Below are positions 7,885 to 16,507 of a stretch of DNA of 64,000 nt, piece after piece. This DNA is from Nocardioides sp. R-C-SC26. GTDB lineage: Bacteria; Actinomycetota; Actinomycetes; Propionibacteriales; Nocardioidaceae. Location of the stretch: positions 153,736 through 217,735 of the forward strand of contig NZ_JAHRHK010000006.1 in the NCBI RefSeq assembly GCF_021246465.1. Reading direction: 5' to 3'. The notes beneath the pieces are model-generated. The model was not told the DNA's origin and ran no database searches. It saw only the letters and a program-made list of their open reading frames with translations. Numbering within the stretch: position 1 is the first letter of the stretch; each line of letters begins with the position of its first letter. Position numbers and translations under genes: made by a program.

Positions 7885-8568
7885 TCAAACAGGCGGACGC
7901 GGTCGATCCGGCACCACCCGCGCCACGAGCTCGTCGATGGCGGGCAGCGGGGCACGGCTGATCGCCGTCGCCTCCTCGACCGGGACGCCGAACATCCGGA
8001 GCAGGTCCTCGGTCACCTGATCGACCAGGGCCGCGTCGTCGCGGTCGGGGTGGTCGTGGATGGCCTGACCGAGGGCGAGCGCGGCACCTCCGACGACGAG
8101 GAGGGCCGAGTACGGATCCGCCAGGGAGAACCGTCCGGTCTCGCAACCGTGCGTGATGTCGCGCAGCGCGCGAGGGCCGAGCCCCAGGTCCGAGGTGATC
8201 AGGGTGGTTCCTCGCGACAGGATCACCCGACTCAGTTGCGGCTCGACCCGATGGATGCGCCCGGTCAGGCGGAAGCTGTGCGCGAAGACCTCGGCAGGAT
8301 CGTCGACGTCGTCGCTCCAGGCGTCCAGCACGACACCCTGCAGTTCCAGGGCCGCATCGACGGCCGCCCGGAAGAGATCGTCCTTGGTGTCGAAGTGGTT
8401 GTAGAAGGAACCCAATCCAACGTCGGCGAGCTCGGTGATCTCCAGTACGGCGACGCCGGTCCGGTCCTCGGCGAGCAGCTGTTGCGCTGCTCGGATCAGC
8501 GCTGCTCGTGTCTGGGCCCTGCGCCGCTCACCACGGCTGCGCGCCGCCGCCGCGACCGCGTCAGACAT
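7885..8568 (-). CDS. TetR-family regulator of the aromatic-degradation operon
   Basis: The ATG at 8568 gives 227 residues and is preceded by GAGGAGGAG. The N-terminal HTH includes RAALIRAAQQLLAED and the recognition region DVGLGSFYNHFDTKDDLF; the remainder is an all-helical ligand-binding domain. It diverges from a three-gene aromatic meta-cleavage operon, and two related operator-like repeats lie in the 126-base gap, so it is very probably the local repressor, induced by an aromatic substrate or ring-cleavage product. An in-frame codon further upstream would extend into the operators and is unlikely to be the start. Confidence 0.9.
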   Translation of the reverse strand: MSDAVAAAARSRGERRRAQTRAALIRAAQQLLAEDRTGVAVLEITELADVGLGSFYNHFDTKDDLFRAAVDAALELQGVVLDAWSDDVDDPAEVFAHSFRLTGRIHRVEPQLSRVILSRGTTLITSDLGLGPRALRDITHGCETGRFSLADPYSALLVVGGAALALGQAIHDHPDRDDAALVDQVTEDLLRMFGVPVEEATAISRAPLPAIDELVARVVPDRPRPPV

Positions 8569-8615
8569 GCACTCCTCCTCGCGTCGACCGCAGCCTACTG
8601 CTCGGCCACCACAAC

Positions 8616-8629
8616 TGACGGTTTCGTCA
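8616..8629. promoter_or_regulatory. TetR operator candidate 1
   Basis: TGACGGTTTCGTCA is an inverted repeat with 5-base arms (TGACG/CGTCA) and a 4-base spacer, placed between the divergent TetR gene and the dioxygenase operon. It shares the core TTTCGTCA with the second site 43 bases further on. Confidence 0.5.
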
Positions 8630-8658
8630 AAGACGATTGACGCCCGAGGGATCGTAAG

Positions 8659-8676
8659 TGATGATTTCGTCATTCA
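8659..8676. promoter_or_regulatory. TetR operator candidate 2
   Basis: TGATGATTTCGTCATTCA is an imperfect inverted repeat sharing the TTTCGTCA core with the site at 8616-8629. It ends 18 bases before the ATG of the dioxygenase gene, where a bound repressor would block transcription. Confidence 0.5.
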
Positions 8677-8694
8677 CGATGACGAGGGCGAGAC

Positions 8695-9828
8695 ATGAAC
8701 ACGCATCACACGCACAGCGATCTGCACAGCGAGCAGGGCGCCCGGCCGGGCGAGCACCCGGGGCGGGCCGCCGACCCCGTCATCAAGGTGCGAGACCTCG
8801 CGTGGCTCGAGTTCGAGAAGCCGGACCTGGCGGGCGCGGAGGTCTTCGCGCATGCCTTCGGATTCACGACCAGCTACAAGGACAACGTCGAGGTCCACCT
8901 GCGGGGCACCGTTGCTGGGACGCCGGCGGTCATCGTGCGCCGCGGCGCACGGTCCCGATTCACCGGACCGGCGTTCCTGGCCGCCGACGATCGAGACCTC
9001 CTGCGCCTGGCTGATCGCGTCGGCGCTGCCGTGAGCGCGCTTCCCGAGCACCTGGGTGGCGCCACCGTCGACACCATCGACCCGAGCGGCGCTCGTGTGC
9101 GTGTCGTCGCGGGGTGCCACGAGCTCCCGACCCTTGCATCCCAGGCCCCGCTGGTGGTGAACGCGGGCGCCGAGACCCGCCGGACCAACGCGACCCAGCG
9201 TCCGGCGCGCGTGCCGGCCCAGGTCGAGCGGCTGGGGCACGTGGTGCTGCAGTCGACCCGCTATCGGGAGGCGCTGGACTGGTATCTGCGCCACCTCGGG
9301 CTCATCGTCAGCGACTTCCTCTACTACGAGGGCCAGCGGCATAAGGGCCCGACCATGAGCTTCATCCGGTGTGATCGCGGCAGTGAGCCCGTCGACCACC
9401 ACACACTCGCCATGACGTTGGGTCCACGGACCCGGTATGTGCACTCGGCCTACCAGGTCGCCGATCTGGACGCGCTCGCCGCCGGCGGGGAGTACCTGCT
9501 CGATGCCGGCTACCACCGCTCCTGGGGCATCGGCCGACACATCCAGGGGAGCCAGATCTTCGACTACTGGCGCGACGACAAGGGGTTCCTGGTCGAGCAC
9601 TTCACCGATGGCGACCGGTTCGACAACACCCTCGAGCCCGGCTGGGCCCCGATGACCGCGTCGGGGCTGGCGCAGTGGGGGCCGCCCGCCTCGGCCGACT
9701 TCCTCGGCATCAGACCGGGCCGCGAAGCACTCGGCGAGGCCCGCTCCATCCTCTCCGCCCTGCGGAGGTCCGACAACGAATTCGACATCACCCGCCTACG
9801 CGGGCTCCTGAAGGTGGCCAACTCATGA
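8695..9828 (+). CDS. extradiol ring-cleavage dioxygenase (VOC family, catechol 2,3-dioxygenase-like)
   Basis: The protein has 377 residues with two vicinal-oxygen-chelate modules. The C-terminal module has the Fe(II) ligands: His182 (GHVVLQS), His250 (VHSAYQV) and Glu301 (FLVEHFTDGD). This class opens catechol-type rings next to the diol, using O2. The first module (about residues 30-130) lacks the metal set, as usual. The N-terminus is His-rich (MNTHHTHSDLH). It is the first gene of an operon in which the hydroxylase is third and an FAH-type hydrolase second, so it probably cleaves the diol made by the hydroxylase. The exact substrate is unknown; 2,3-dihydroxyphenylpropionate-like or biaryl diols are candidates. 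Confidence 0.88.
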   Translation: MNTHHTHSDLHSEQGARPGEHPGRAADPVIKVRDLAWLEFEKPDLAGAEVFAHAFGFTTSYKDNVEVHLRGTVAGTPAVIVRRGARSRFTGPAFLAADDRDLLRLADRVGAAVSALPEHLGGATVDTIDPSGARVRVVAGCHELPTLASQAPLVVNAGAETRRTNATQRPARVPAQVERLGHVVLQSTRYREALDWYLRHLGLIVSDFLYYEGQRHKGPTMSFIRCDRGSEPVDHHTLAMTLGPRTRYVHSAYQVADLDALAAGGEYLLDAGYHRSWGIGRHIQGSQIFDYWRDDKGFLVEHFTDGDRFDNTLEPGWAPMTASGLAQWGPPASADFLGIRPGREALGEARSILSALRRSDNEFDITRLRGLLKVANS

Positions 9829-10772
9829 GCATCGACATCATCCGCACCGGAGACCGCTGGTACGTCCAGAAGTCGGAGACGACGGGCACGCTCGTCGACA
9901 CGGATGCGGCCACCACGGCCGAGTTGCTGGGAGCCCACGACGCCATCGCCGCGGCGGTTGCCGGAGCCGATGCTGCGCTTCCCGGCACGCCGCTTCAGTC
10001 TCCGGTCACGGCGCCGTGTCGGGTGGTGGCGCAGATGACCAACTTCGTCAGCCACATCACGGACTCGGGCATGAACCCCGACGTGGTGCCGATGACGTTC
10101 TTCCGCAAGACCTCGCACTCGATCAGCGGCCCTGTCGACGACATCGTGAAGCCCGACCACGTGCGCTTCCTCGACTACGAGGTCGAGGTGGGCCTCGTCA
10201 TCGGCGAGCCGGTCCCGGTCGGGACGACGATCACTCAGGCGACGATCGCCTCGCACGTCGCGGCGCTCGTGATCACCAACGACGTATCGGCGCGAGACCT
10301 GCAACTGCCCAAGACCCAGTTCTTCGAGGCGAAGTCCTACCCGACATTCACCCCGACGGGTCCGCGCCTGGTCGTGCTGGAGGCGGGGGACTGGAACCAC
10401 TTCGAGCAGCTTCGGCTGACCCTCTCCGTCAACGGGGAGACGCGCCAGGACGCGGTCGTGGGGAAGGACATGCTCTACAAGCCGTTGGAGGCGCTCCGGG
10501 GCTTGGCCCGGTTCCAGCCCCTGTCCACCGGCGACCTCGTGCTGACCGGGACGCCTGGCGGCACCGCGCTCGTCGCCCCACCCAAGCCGATCGAGATCAT
10601 CGGCGCGCTGCTGCCGCCGGCGGTGAAGTGGAAGGCGTTCTTCAAGGCCCAGGCCAAGAACCCGAAGTACCTCGCGGACGGCGACGTCGTCGAGGTCGCC
10701 GTGCGCACCGACGACGGCGCCCTCGACCTGGGACGGCAGCGCAGCACGGTGCGACACTCACGGAAGCCCTGA
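9825..10772 (+). CDS. fumarylacetoacetate hydrolase (FAH) family hydrolase
   Basis: The ATG at 9825 overlaps the stop of the dioxygenase (ATGA) and gives 315 residues. The FAH core is visible: RFLDYEVEVGLVIGEPV holds the acidic metal ligands, then TNDVSARDLQ, KSYPTFTPTGPRLV and the C-terminal STGDLVLTGTPGGTA. Family members hydrolyse acylpyruvates or act as 2-hydroxypentadienoate hydratases and oxalocrotonate decarboxylases. Here it probably processes the meta-cleavage product from the gene upstream. There is no MhpC-type alpha/beta hydrolase in the operon, which favours C-C hydrolysis by this enzyme. Confidence 0.9.
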   Translation: MSIDIIRTGDRWYVQKSETTGTLVDTDAATTAELLGAHDAIAAAVAGADAALPGTPLQSPVTAPCRVVAQMTNFVSHITDSGMNPDVVPMTFFRKTSHSISGPVDDIVKPDHVRFLDYEVEVGLVIGEPVPVGTTITQATIASHVAALVITNDVSARDLQLPKTQFFEAKSYPTFTPTGPRLVVLEAGDWNHFEQLRLTLSVNGETRQDAVVGKDMLYKPLEALRGLARFQPLSTGDLVLTGTPGGTALVAPPKPIEIIGALLPPAVKWKAFFKAQAKNPKYLADGDVVEVAVRTDDGALDLGRQRSTVRHSRKP

Positions 10773-12295
10773 TGGCCGACGACGCAGCCGAGCCCCAGGT
10801 CGTGGTCGTCGGCGCAGGGCCGACCGGGGTCAGCGCGGCCATCCTGCTCGCCCGTGCCGGCGTGCGGACTCTCGTGCTTGAGCGGTGGAGCGACGTCTTC
10901 GCCCAGCCGCGGGCGGTGCACCTGGACGACGAAGTGCACCGCATCCTGGGCGCGTTGGGTGTCGCGGAGCGCTTCGCCGAGATCTCGACCCCAGGGGCCG
11001 GGCTCCGGCTGCTGTCGCCCGCCCATCGCACGCTGGCCCAGTTCGATCGCACCGACCCCCGAACCTCGAACGGCTATCCGCAGGCGAACATGTTCGACCA
11101 GCCCGACCTGGAGGTGCTCCTGCGTCGCCGCATGCAGGAGCTCGATCTCGTCACCTTCGTGGGCGGGGTCGACGTCACCGCCGTCCGCTGGGATGCGCCG
11201 ACCGGGCCCGAGGTGGAGTACGTCCAGCGAGGGGACGGCGAGAGGCACGTCGTCCGTCCCCGATTCGTGCTCGGGTGCGACGGCGCGAACAGCCTGACCC
11301 GGGCTGCCATCGGCGCGACGATGCGCGACCTCGGGTTCGGCGAGCAGCGCTGGCTCGTCGTCGACGTCGCCACTCCCCGGGACCTCGGTCACTGGGGCGG
11401 CGTGCATCAGGTGTGCGACAGCCGGCGGGCAGCCACCTACATGCAGATCGGCCCATGTCGGCACCGCTGGGAGTTCCAGCTCCTCGACGACGAGACCGCC
11501 TCGGACTTCACGACGCTCGAAGACCTCGCCCACCTCCTGGCGCCCTGGGAGACCGACCTCGGCGACCTCGAGGTCCTCCGGCTGGCGGAGTACACCTTCC
11601 GCGCGCAGCTCGCCGACACGTGGCGCCGCGGGGACGTCTTCATCGCGGGGGATGCCGCGCACCTCACGCCGCCCTTCATCGGGCAGGGGATGGGTGCCGG
11701 CATTCGCGATGCCGCCAACATCGCCTGGAAGATCGCCGGCGTCCTCCACGGTGAGCTCTCGCCCGAGGTGCTCGACAGCTACGAGCGAGAGCGCGCACCC
11801 CATGCACGGTCCATGATCCGGCTGGCGACCTTGGTGGGTCGCTCGATGACCGGAGGGGGCCGTCTCGGTGACGGGCTGCGCAGGCTCGCACTGCCGCTGC
11901 TGCCACGCCTACCAGGCCTGCGCAGCCGGGTCGTGGAGAGTGCGACTCCCCGTCTGTCTGCCTCGGCGGTGAACCGGCGTGGCGCGTTCGGCCGCGGTCC
12001 GGCGGGGAGCCTGTGCCCCAACGCCCTGCTGGCCGCGGGCGGTCGGCTCGACGATCTATCGCCCTACTCCTCCCTGCTCCTCCACCAGTCGTCGGTCGCC
12101 ACGACAGCGGCCGGGCTCGCCGGTTCACCGGTACGCCTGCTCGACGTCGGAGAGTCGCCCGAGTTGGAGCGTTGGCTGGGAGACGCGGAGGCGGCCCTGG
12201 TGCGCCCCGACCGGTATGTGCAGGTCGTCGGCGACATCAGATCGGTGATGGAGCAGGCGCCGGCGTGCTCTGCTCAGAGCAGACGGGTGCCGTGA
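10772..12295 (+). CDS. FAD-dependent aromatic hydroxylase (MhpA-like)
   Basis: The protein has 507 residues, and its ATG shares a base with the TGA upstream. FAD-binding GAGPTG at residues 14-19, the mid-region CDGANSLTR, and GDAAHLTPPFIGQGMGAG starting at 293-294 place it in the class A flavin aromatic hydroxylases. The last motif is especially like 3-(3-hydroxyphenyl)propionate hydroxylase. It would use NAD(P)H and O2 to make a catechol-type diol for the dioxygenase encoded first in the operon. Its 3' end overlaps the convergent DUF222/HNH gene by 22 bases, so the last residues may not be conserved. Confidence 0.9.
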   Translation: MADDAAEPQVVVVGAGPTGVSAAILLARAGVRTLVLERWSDVFAQPRAVHLDDEVHRILGALGVAERFAEISTPGAGLRLLSPAHRTLAQFDRTDPRTSNGYPQANMFDQPDLEVLLRRRMQELDLVTFVGGVDVTAVRWDAPTGPEVEYVQRGDGERHVVRPRFVLGCDGANSLTRAAIGATMRDLGFGEQRWLVVDVATPRDLGHWGGVHQVCDSRRAATYMQIGPCRHRWEFQLLDDETASDFTTLEDLAHLLAPWETDLGDLEVLRLAEYTFRAQLADTWRRGDVFIAGDAAHLTPPFIGQGMGAGIRDAANIAWKIAGVLHGELSPEVLDSYERERAPHARSMIRLATLVGRSMTGGGRLGDGLRRLALPLLPRLPGLRSRVVESATPRLSASAVNRRGAFGRGPAGSLCPNALLAAGGRLDDLSPYSSLLLHQSSVATTAAGLAGSPVRLLDVGESPELERWLGDAEAALVRPDRYVQVVGDIRSVMEQAPACSAQSRRVP

Positions 12296-13629
12296 CGCGT
12301 CACCAGGTACTCGAACCCGTGAGGCGTGCTCCAGTGCACGACCCCCGGCTCGACGACGGCGGGCAGATACCCCGCATGGGTCTTGAGTCGATGGTGGTGG
12401 CGGCAGAGCGCGATCAGGTTGTCGCTGGACGTCGGTCCGCCGCGCGCGTGGGGGATCACGTGGTCCTTGTCGGCGCGACTCGCCGCCCGGCCGCAGTGGG
12501 GGAAGCGGCAGGTGACGTCGCGTAGCTCGACCTGCCGAGCGAGTGCGGCGCTCGGCCGGTATCCGTCGCTGCGGGCCGTCTCGTGGAGGTCGATCACCGG
12601 GTGGACGGTGATCGCCGTGCTCGGGCGACCGCACCACGCCGCCACGGCGTCGGCGAACACCGGCGTCGGGGTGGCCCCGAGCGAGTGGCCGATGCCCGCC
12701 AGGACGTCGGTGCCGGCGAGCGCCGCGTCGGAGAGATGTACGACGAGGTGCACCCGACGGGCGGGCGCCTCGGCGCCGTCGGCCGCGCCGCTGCCGTCAC
12801 CCGGCATCGACGCGAGGAGGGCCGCCGCGGAGGCGGGGTCGGAGAGGAGGCCGAGCGCCCGCGCGCGTCGGTACTCCTGCGGAGCGTCGACCGGGATCGT
12901 CTCGTCGTAGACGTCGATCACGGCGGCGAGCCGGGTCAGTGTGCGATCGAGATCGTCGAGCTCGGCGTACTCGCCGCAGGCAGCGAGGTGGGTCAGCCCG
13001 GTCTCGGTGATGTAGCCGGTCTCGACCCGGACGTACATCGCGTCGAGTCGTTCCAGGGATGCCGCCTCGACCTCGTCGGGATAGAGCGCGATCATCGCCG
13101 ACCGGATCGCGCGGGTGAGGGCGACGGTGCCGAGCGTCTCGGCGCGATCCGCCACGGCGGCGTCGACGTGTGCGCAGACGTCGTCCGGCGCGCCGGCGAC
13201 CGCCGTGGTGATCAGGCGTGCTCGCCAGGCCGGCACCGCGCCGGCGCGGACGCGCGCCCACGTCGACGGGAGCCGATGGGCGAGGATCAGCGCGTCCCGC
13301 AGGATCGTCGAGGCGGCGACGGTCGAGATGTTGGCTGCCGCCCCGAACGCCGCGGGTGCGTCCCACGCGACGCGAGGCAGGCCCGCCCACGCCGCGGAGT
13401 CCAGCGGCTCCTCAGGGTCGATGCCGACGAAGTGCGCCGCCAGCACGTGAGCCGCGACGCGCGGGGTCGGCACGATCTCACCGGTGCGCTCGTCGACGAG
13501 CGGGTGCGCATGCGCCCACTGCACGGCGAGCTCGAGCACGGCGATCTCGTGGCGCTGTGCGGCCGCCCGATGCTCGGCCACGGCGGCGAGCAGGCCGGTC
13601 TCGGAGAGCTCGGTCGTCGCGATGGGCAT
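12274..13629 (-). CDS. DUF222 / HNH endonuclease protein (13E12 repeat family)
   Basis: The protein has 451 residues. The helical N-terminal DUF222 part (about 1-290) is followed by an HNH nuclease motif near 375-425: CRFPHCGRAASRADKDHVIPHARGGPTSSDNLIALCRHHHRLK, with both Cys pairs and the catalytic His present. Such genes occur in many copies in Nocardioides and mycobacterial genomes (13E12 repeats). The role is unknown, though DNA nicking or a mobile-intron-like origin has been proposed. Several mycobacterial members are in the LexA regulon. A near-consensus SOS box lies 15 bases upstream of this start, which fits DNA-damage induction. Confidence 0.93.
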   Translation of the reverse strand: MPIATTELSETGLLAAVAEHRAAAQRHEIAVLELAVQWAHAHPLVDERTGEIVPTPRVAAHVLAAHFVGIDPEEPLDSAAWAGLPRVAWDAPAAFGAAANISTVAASTILRDALILAHRLPSTWARVRAGAVPAWRARLITTAVAGAPDDVCAHVDAAVADRAETLGTVALTRAIRSAMIALYPDEVEAASLERLDAMYVRVETGYITETGLTHLAACGEYAELDDLDRTLTRLAAVIDVYDETIPVDAPQEYRRARALGLLSDPASAAALLASMPGDGSGAADGAEAPARRVHLVVHLSDAALAGTDVLAGIGHSLGATPTPVFADAVAAWCGRPSTAITVHPVIDLHETARSDGYRPSAALARQVELRDVTCRFPHCGRAASRADKDHVIPHARGGPTSSDNLIALCRHHHRLKTHAGYLPAVVEPGVVHWSTPHGFEYLVTRHGTRLL

Positions 13630-13643
13630 GGGGAGATTCTACC

Positions 13644-13657
13644 CGAACATATGTTCG
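13644..13657. promoter_or_regulatory. SOS (LexA) box upstream of the HNH gene
   Basis: CGAACATATGTTCG is a perfect 14-bp palindrome matching the actinobacterial SOS box CGAACnnnnGTTCG. It lies 15 bases before the ATG of the DUF222/HNH gene on the minus strand, so LexA bound there would cover the promoter. Confidence 0.75.
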
Positions 13658-13715
13658 AATACCAGTATGATGTGCCCGCCCTGTGGACCGGACTCGCCCC
13701 GAGAATCCTCGGTGC

Positions 13716-15530
13716 TCAGCGCAGTGGGTCGGGCCGACAGGGCTGAGACACGAGCGTTCCGCAGGCTGGTGCGTTGCCGGGGGCGTCGTCGCCCACCCGT
13801 CCGACGACCAGGGCCGAGGGGTGCTCGGCGTCGTGCAGCACCTCGAGGCGACTCGGCGGCGTCAGCCCGGTCGGCAGGGAGTTGGGCAGGAACGCCCAGA
13901 GGCCTGTGGCGCTGGGGCTGTCCACGTAGATCCGAAGCCGGGATCCGGCGCGGAAGGCCTGGGCGAACGGAAGGATCTCCACCCGCGCGAGGACGGCGCG
14001 CCCGATCGGCAGGTTGCGCTGCGCACCGCGAGTGAACGGGTGCACCGGCCGACGCGACGTCGACTCGGAGCGGACCAGGGCGCGGTGCGAGAGTCGCAGC
14101 CAGCCGCGTTGGACGTAGACCTCCTGGCCGTCCGGCCGCACCTCGGTCACGGTGACCTGCACGTCGGCGTCGCGAGTCTGGGCTCGCACCCACAGGTCCA
14201 GGCTCGCCGACCCCGCGAGCAGGAGGTCGCGCTTCAGCGGCGGCGTGGTGAAGGCTGCTGAGGTGCCGGGCAGTACTGGCGAGAGCTGCCAGGTCAACCC
14301 GCCGGCGAAGGTGGCGGGGTCCACCACGAGTGCCTCCGAGACGAGCGACGGCGAGATCCCGGGCGTCAGGTAGCCCGTCGCGGGCGACGCCGTCCGCGGT
14401 CGAGCGGTGTCGAGGCGGCCACCCGCGCCGAGGTAGAGCCGGCGTGTCGTCGTCGGCATCCGATGCCGACGGGTCGACACCACGAAGCGAGGCTCGTAGT
14501 CGGGCAGGCTGCTCTCGAACCACAGTTGGTGGTGCGGTGTGCGCTGCCAGCCGTTCTGCTCGCCCTTGAGGAAGTGGTCGAAGTACCGGTGGAGCAGGCG
14601 CCGCGACGAGGGCGAGGCGGCGTACATACCGTGGATGCCGTTGGTGCCGACCGTCCAGGTCGTCTCCGGATTCGTCTTCTCGAAGGCCAAGCCTCCGCGT
14701 GGGCCGGTCTGCTCGTCCTGCCAGGCCATCTCGCCCAGCACCGGCACCTGGATGCGACCGAGCCCGCGTTCGGGGCTGCGGCTGGTGAAGAAGGCGTCGC
14801 GGTAGGGGTGGGCGAGTCCGGAGAGCACGACTCCGCGCGGAAGCCCGAGCGCCTGGTGCCGCAGCACGTTGACGACGCACTCGACGTCGCCGTCCGCGCG
14901 TGCCTGGGTCAGCGCCTGGGCCCACGACACGTGCAGTGCCGCCTCCCAGGCGACGGGGAAGCCCGAGTTCGCGATGCCGCCGGGATAGCCGACGTCGCGG
15001 TACATGTCGCTGACGACCATGCCGGGGGCGATCGCCGCGAGCCCGGCCGGGCGTCGAGCCGCGGTGAGCAGCTGGGCGATGCCGGCGTAGGAGAAGCTGA
15101 ACATGCCGACCTTGCCGGTCGACCACGGCTGACGTGATGCCCAGGTGACCGCCTCCGCGCCGTCGCTGCCCCATCGAGGGTCGAACAGCTCGAACTCCCC
15201 ACCTGAGCATGCCGTGCCGCGGATGCTGACGCCGAGCACGGCGTAGCCGTCGGCGAGCATCTCGGCGACGAACTCCTCGTTCACCCGGCCCGGGTTCGAC
15301 CCGGCGTTGTAGCCCTCGTACTGCATCAGGACCGGGTACCTACCCGGGCCGGGGGAGAGCAGCGTCCACTTCAGGCGGGTGCCGTCGGAGACCGTGAGGT
15401 ACCCCGTCGTCCTCCGGACCTCGGTCGGGGAGGCGGCCGCGTGCGCCGGCATCGCGCCGGGGCCAAGTGTGATCACGGTGAGAAGCGTCGTGAGGATGAC
15501 GACGAACGTCGCGCGGAGTCGAGGCAGCAC
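13716..15530 (-). CDS. secreted CocE/NonD-family hydrolase (X-Pro dipeptidyl-peptidase fold)
   Basis: The protein has 604 residues. An N-terminal signal peptide (residues 1-31, hydrophobic core VVILTTLLTVITL, ending AHA-A) implies export. The alpha/beta-hydrolase half carries GYAVLGVSIRGTACSGGEFELFDP, typical of the CocE/X-Pro peptidase S15 family, and FSFSYAG with the nucleophilic Ser. The C-terminal half (about residues 350-600) is the family's jelly-roll domain, with GLTWQLSPVLPGTSAAFTTPPL and a late FAQAFRAGSRLRIYVDS. It may hydrolyse esters, amides or X-Pro peptides; substrates vary and cannot be read here. No operon partner is evident. Confidence 0.88.
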   Translation of the reverse strand: MLPRLRATFVVILTTLLTVITLGPGAMPAHAAASPTEVRRTTGYLTVSDGTRLKWTLLSPGPGRYPVLMQYEGYNAGSNPGRVNEEFVAEMLADGYAVLGVSIRGTACSGGEFELFDPRWGSDGAEAVTWASRQPWSTGKVGMFSFSYAGIAQLLTAARRPAGLAAIAPGMVVSDMYRDVGYPGGIANSGFPVAWEAALHVSWAQALTQARADGDVECVVNVLRHQALGLPRGVVLSGLAHPYRDAFFTSRSPERGLGRIQVPVLGEMAWQDEQTGPRGGLAFEKTNPETTWTVGTNGIHGMYAASPSSRRLLHRYFDHFLKGEQNGWQRTPHHQLWFESSLPDYEPRFVVSTRRHRMPTTTRRLYLGAGGRLDTARPRTASPATGYLTPGISPSLVSEALVVDPATFAGGLTWQLSPVLPGTSAAFTTPPLKRDLLLAGSASLDLWVRAQTRDADVQVTVTEVRPDGQEVYVQRGWLRLSHRALVRSESTSRRPVHPFTRGAQRNLPIGRAVLARVEILPFAQAFRAGSRLRIYVDSPSATGLWAFLPNSLPTGLTPPSRLEVLHDAEHPSALVVGRVGDDAPGNAPACGTLVSQPCRPDPLR

Positions 15531-15633
15531 GGAGAGCCCAACGACCGTGGGCGTCCGGCGTTACGAAGACACGCCGCACTGGCGGTCGCCTGAAATGTCG
15601 AAGGGCGGCTCGGGTGACCACGAGAATGGCGCC

Positions 15634-16404
15634 GTGACGACGCATGAACGCGAGGGCGATCTCGACGGACTCGATGAACTGGTCAGACCACTGACCAATC
15701 GGTCGATCATCCTCAGTGTGCTGCTCGGGTACGAGCGGCCGACGCTGAGCGCGCGGGAACTGGTGCGCGTCGGGGCCTCGTTCGGGGTCGGCGAAGGTGC
15801 CGTCCGCGTCGTCCTCAGTCGGATGCTGGCGAGCGGCGACCTCGAGCGCTCCGACGACGGCTACGCCCTCGCGCCACGGCTGCGCGAGCGTCAGCGGCTC
15901 CAGGACGCGTCGCTGCAGCCTGCGGTCTCACCGTGGGACGGCGGGTGGGACGTCGTCGTCCTGCCGGCGGCGACGGACCGGGCTGAACGAGCACGGCGGC
16001 GGCGTGATCTGGACGATGCACGCATGGGCGAGCTCCGCGAGGGCGTCTGGCTGCGTCCGGACAACCTCGTCTCGACCCTGTCGGCCGAGACGGAGGCCAC
16101 GTGCGTCCGGTTGCGTGGCGCCGTCTACGACGAGGCCGGTGCGATGGCCTCCCGGCTGTGGGATCTCTCCGCCTGGGACCGCACCGCGCGGGCGTTGGGC
16201 GAGCGGTTGGACGCCGAGCAGTCGCCGGCCGATCAGATGGCCGTGGCTGCGGCGATCGTCCGGCATCTGCGACGCGACCCGCTGCTGCCCGAGGAGTTGC
16301 TGCCCGCGGGGTGGGTGGGCGCGGAGCTGCGCGGGGCCTACGCGGACTATCGGACGGCATTGGTGGCGCGGCACGTACCCGACCCGGTGGGCACCGGCTC
16401 GTAG
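15634..16404 (+). CDS. PaaX-family transcriptional regulator
   Basis: From the GTG at 15634 the protein has 256 residues; an ATG at 15595 would add 13 residues without a better ribosome site. The N-terminal winged helix (RSIILSVLLGYERPTLSARELVRVGASFGVGEGAVRVVLSRMLASGDLER) and the PaaX central and C-terminal regions (WDVVVLPAATDRAERARRRRDL, MGELREGVWLRPDNL) are clear. Family members repress CoA-ester catabolism and respond to phenylacetyl-CoA or other acyl-CoAs. The AidB-like acyl-CoA dehydrogenase downstream and the 39-bp inverted repeat in between are the likely target and operator. Confidence 0.9.
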   Translation: MTTHEREGDLDGLDELVRPLTNRSIILSVLLGYERPTLSARELVRVGASFGVGEGAVRVVLSRMLASGDLERSDDGYALAPRLRERQRLQDASLQPAVSPWDGGWDVVVLPAATDRAERARRRRDLDDARMGELREGVWLRPDNLVSTLSAETEATCVRLRGAVYDEAGAMASRLWDLSAWDRTARALGERLDAEQSPADQMAVAAAIVRHLRRDPLLPEELLPAGWVGAELRGAYADYRTALVARHVPDPVGTGS

Positions 16405-16427
16405 CCAGGAGGCGCGAGCATCGCGTA

Positions 16428-16466
16428 CATTTCAATACGTGCGATGGATGACGCACAGTTGAAATG
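16428..16466. promoter_or_regulatory. nested inverted repeat between paaX-like and aidB-like genes
   Basis: Outer arms CATTTCAA (16428-16435) and TTGAAATG (16459-16466) are perfectly inverted. Inner arms GTGCG (16439-16443) and CGCAC (16452-16456) are also perfect, around an 8-base centre. The element lies 41 bases before the dehydrogenase ATG, with no T-tract. This looks like an operator of the PaaX-type protein more than a terminator. Confidence 0.55.
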
Positions 16467-16507
16467 ATGACGGCGGACGCCGATCCGCCTCGAGAGGAGA
16501 TCCGGCG

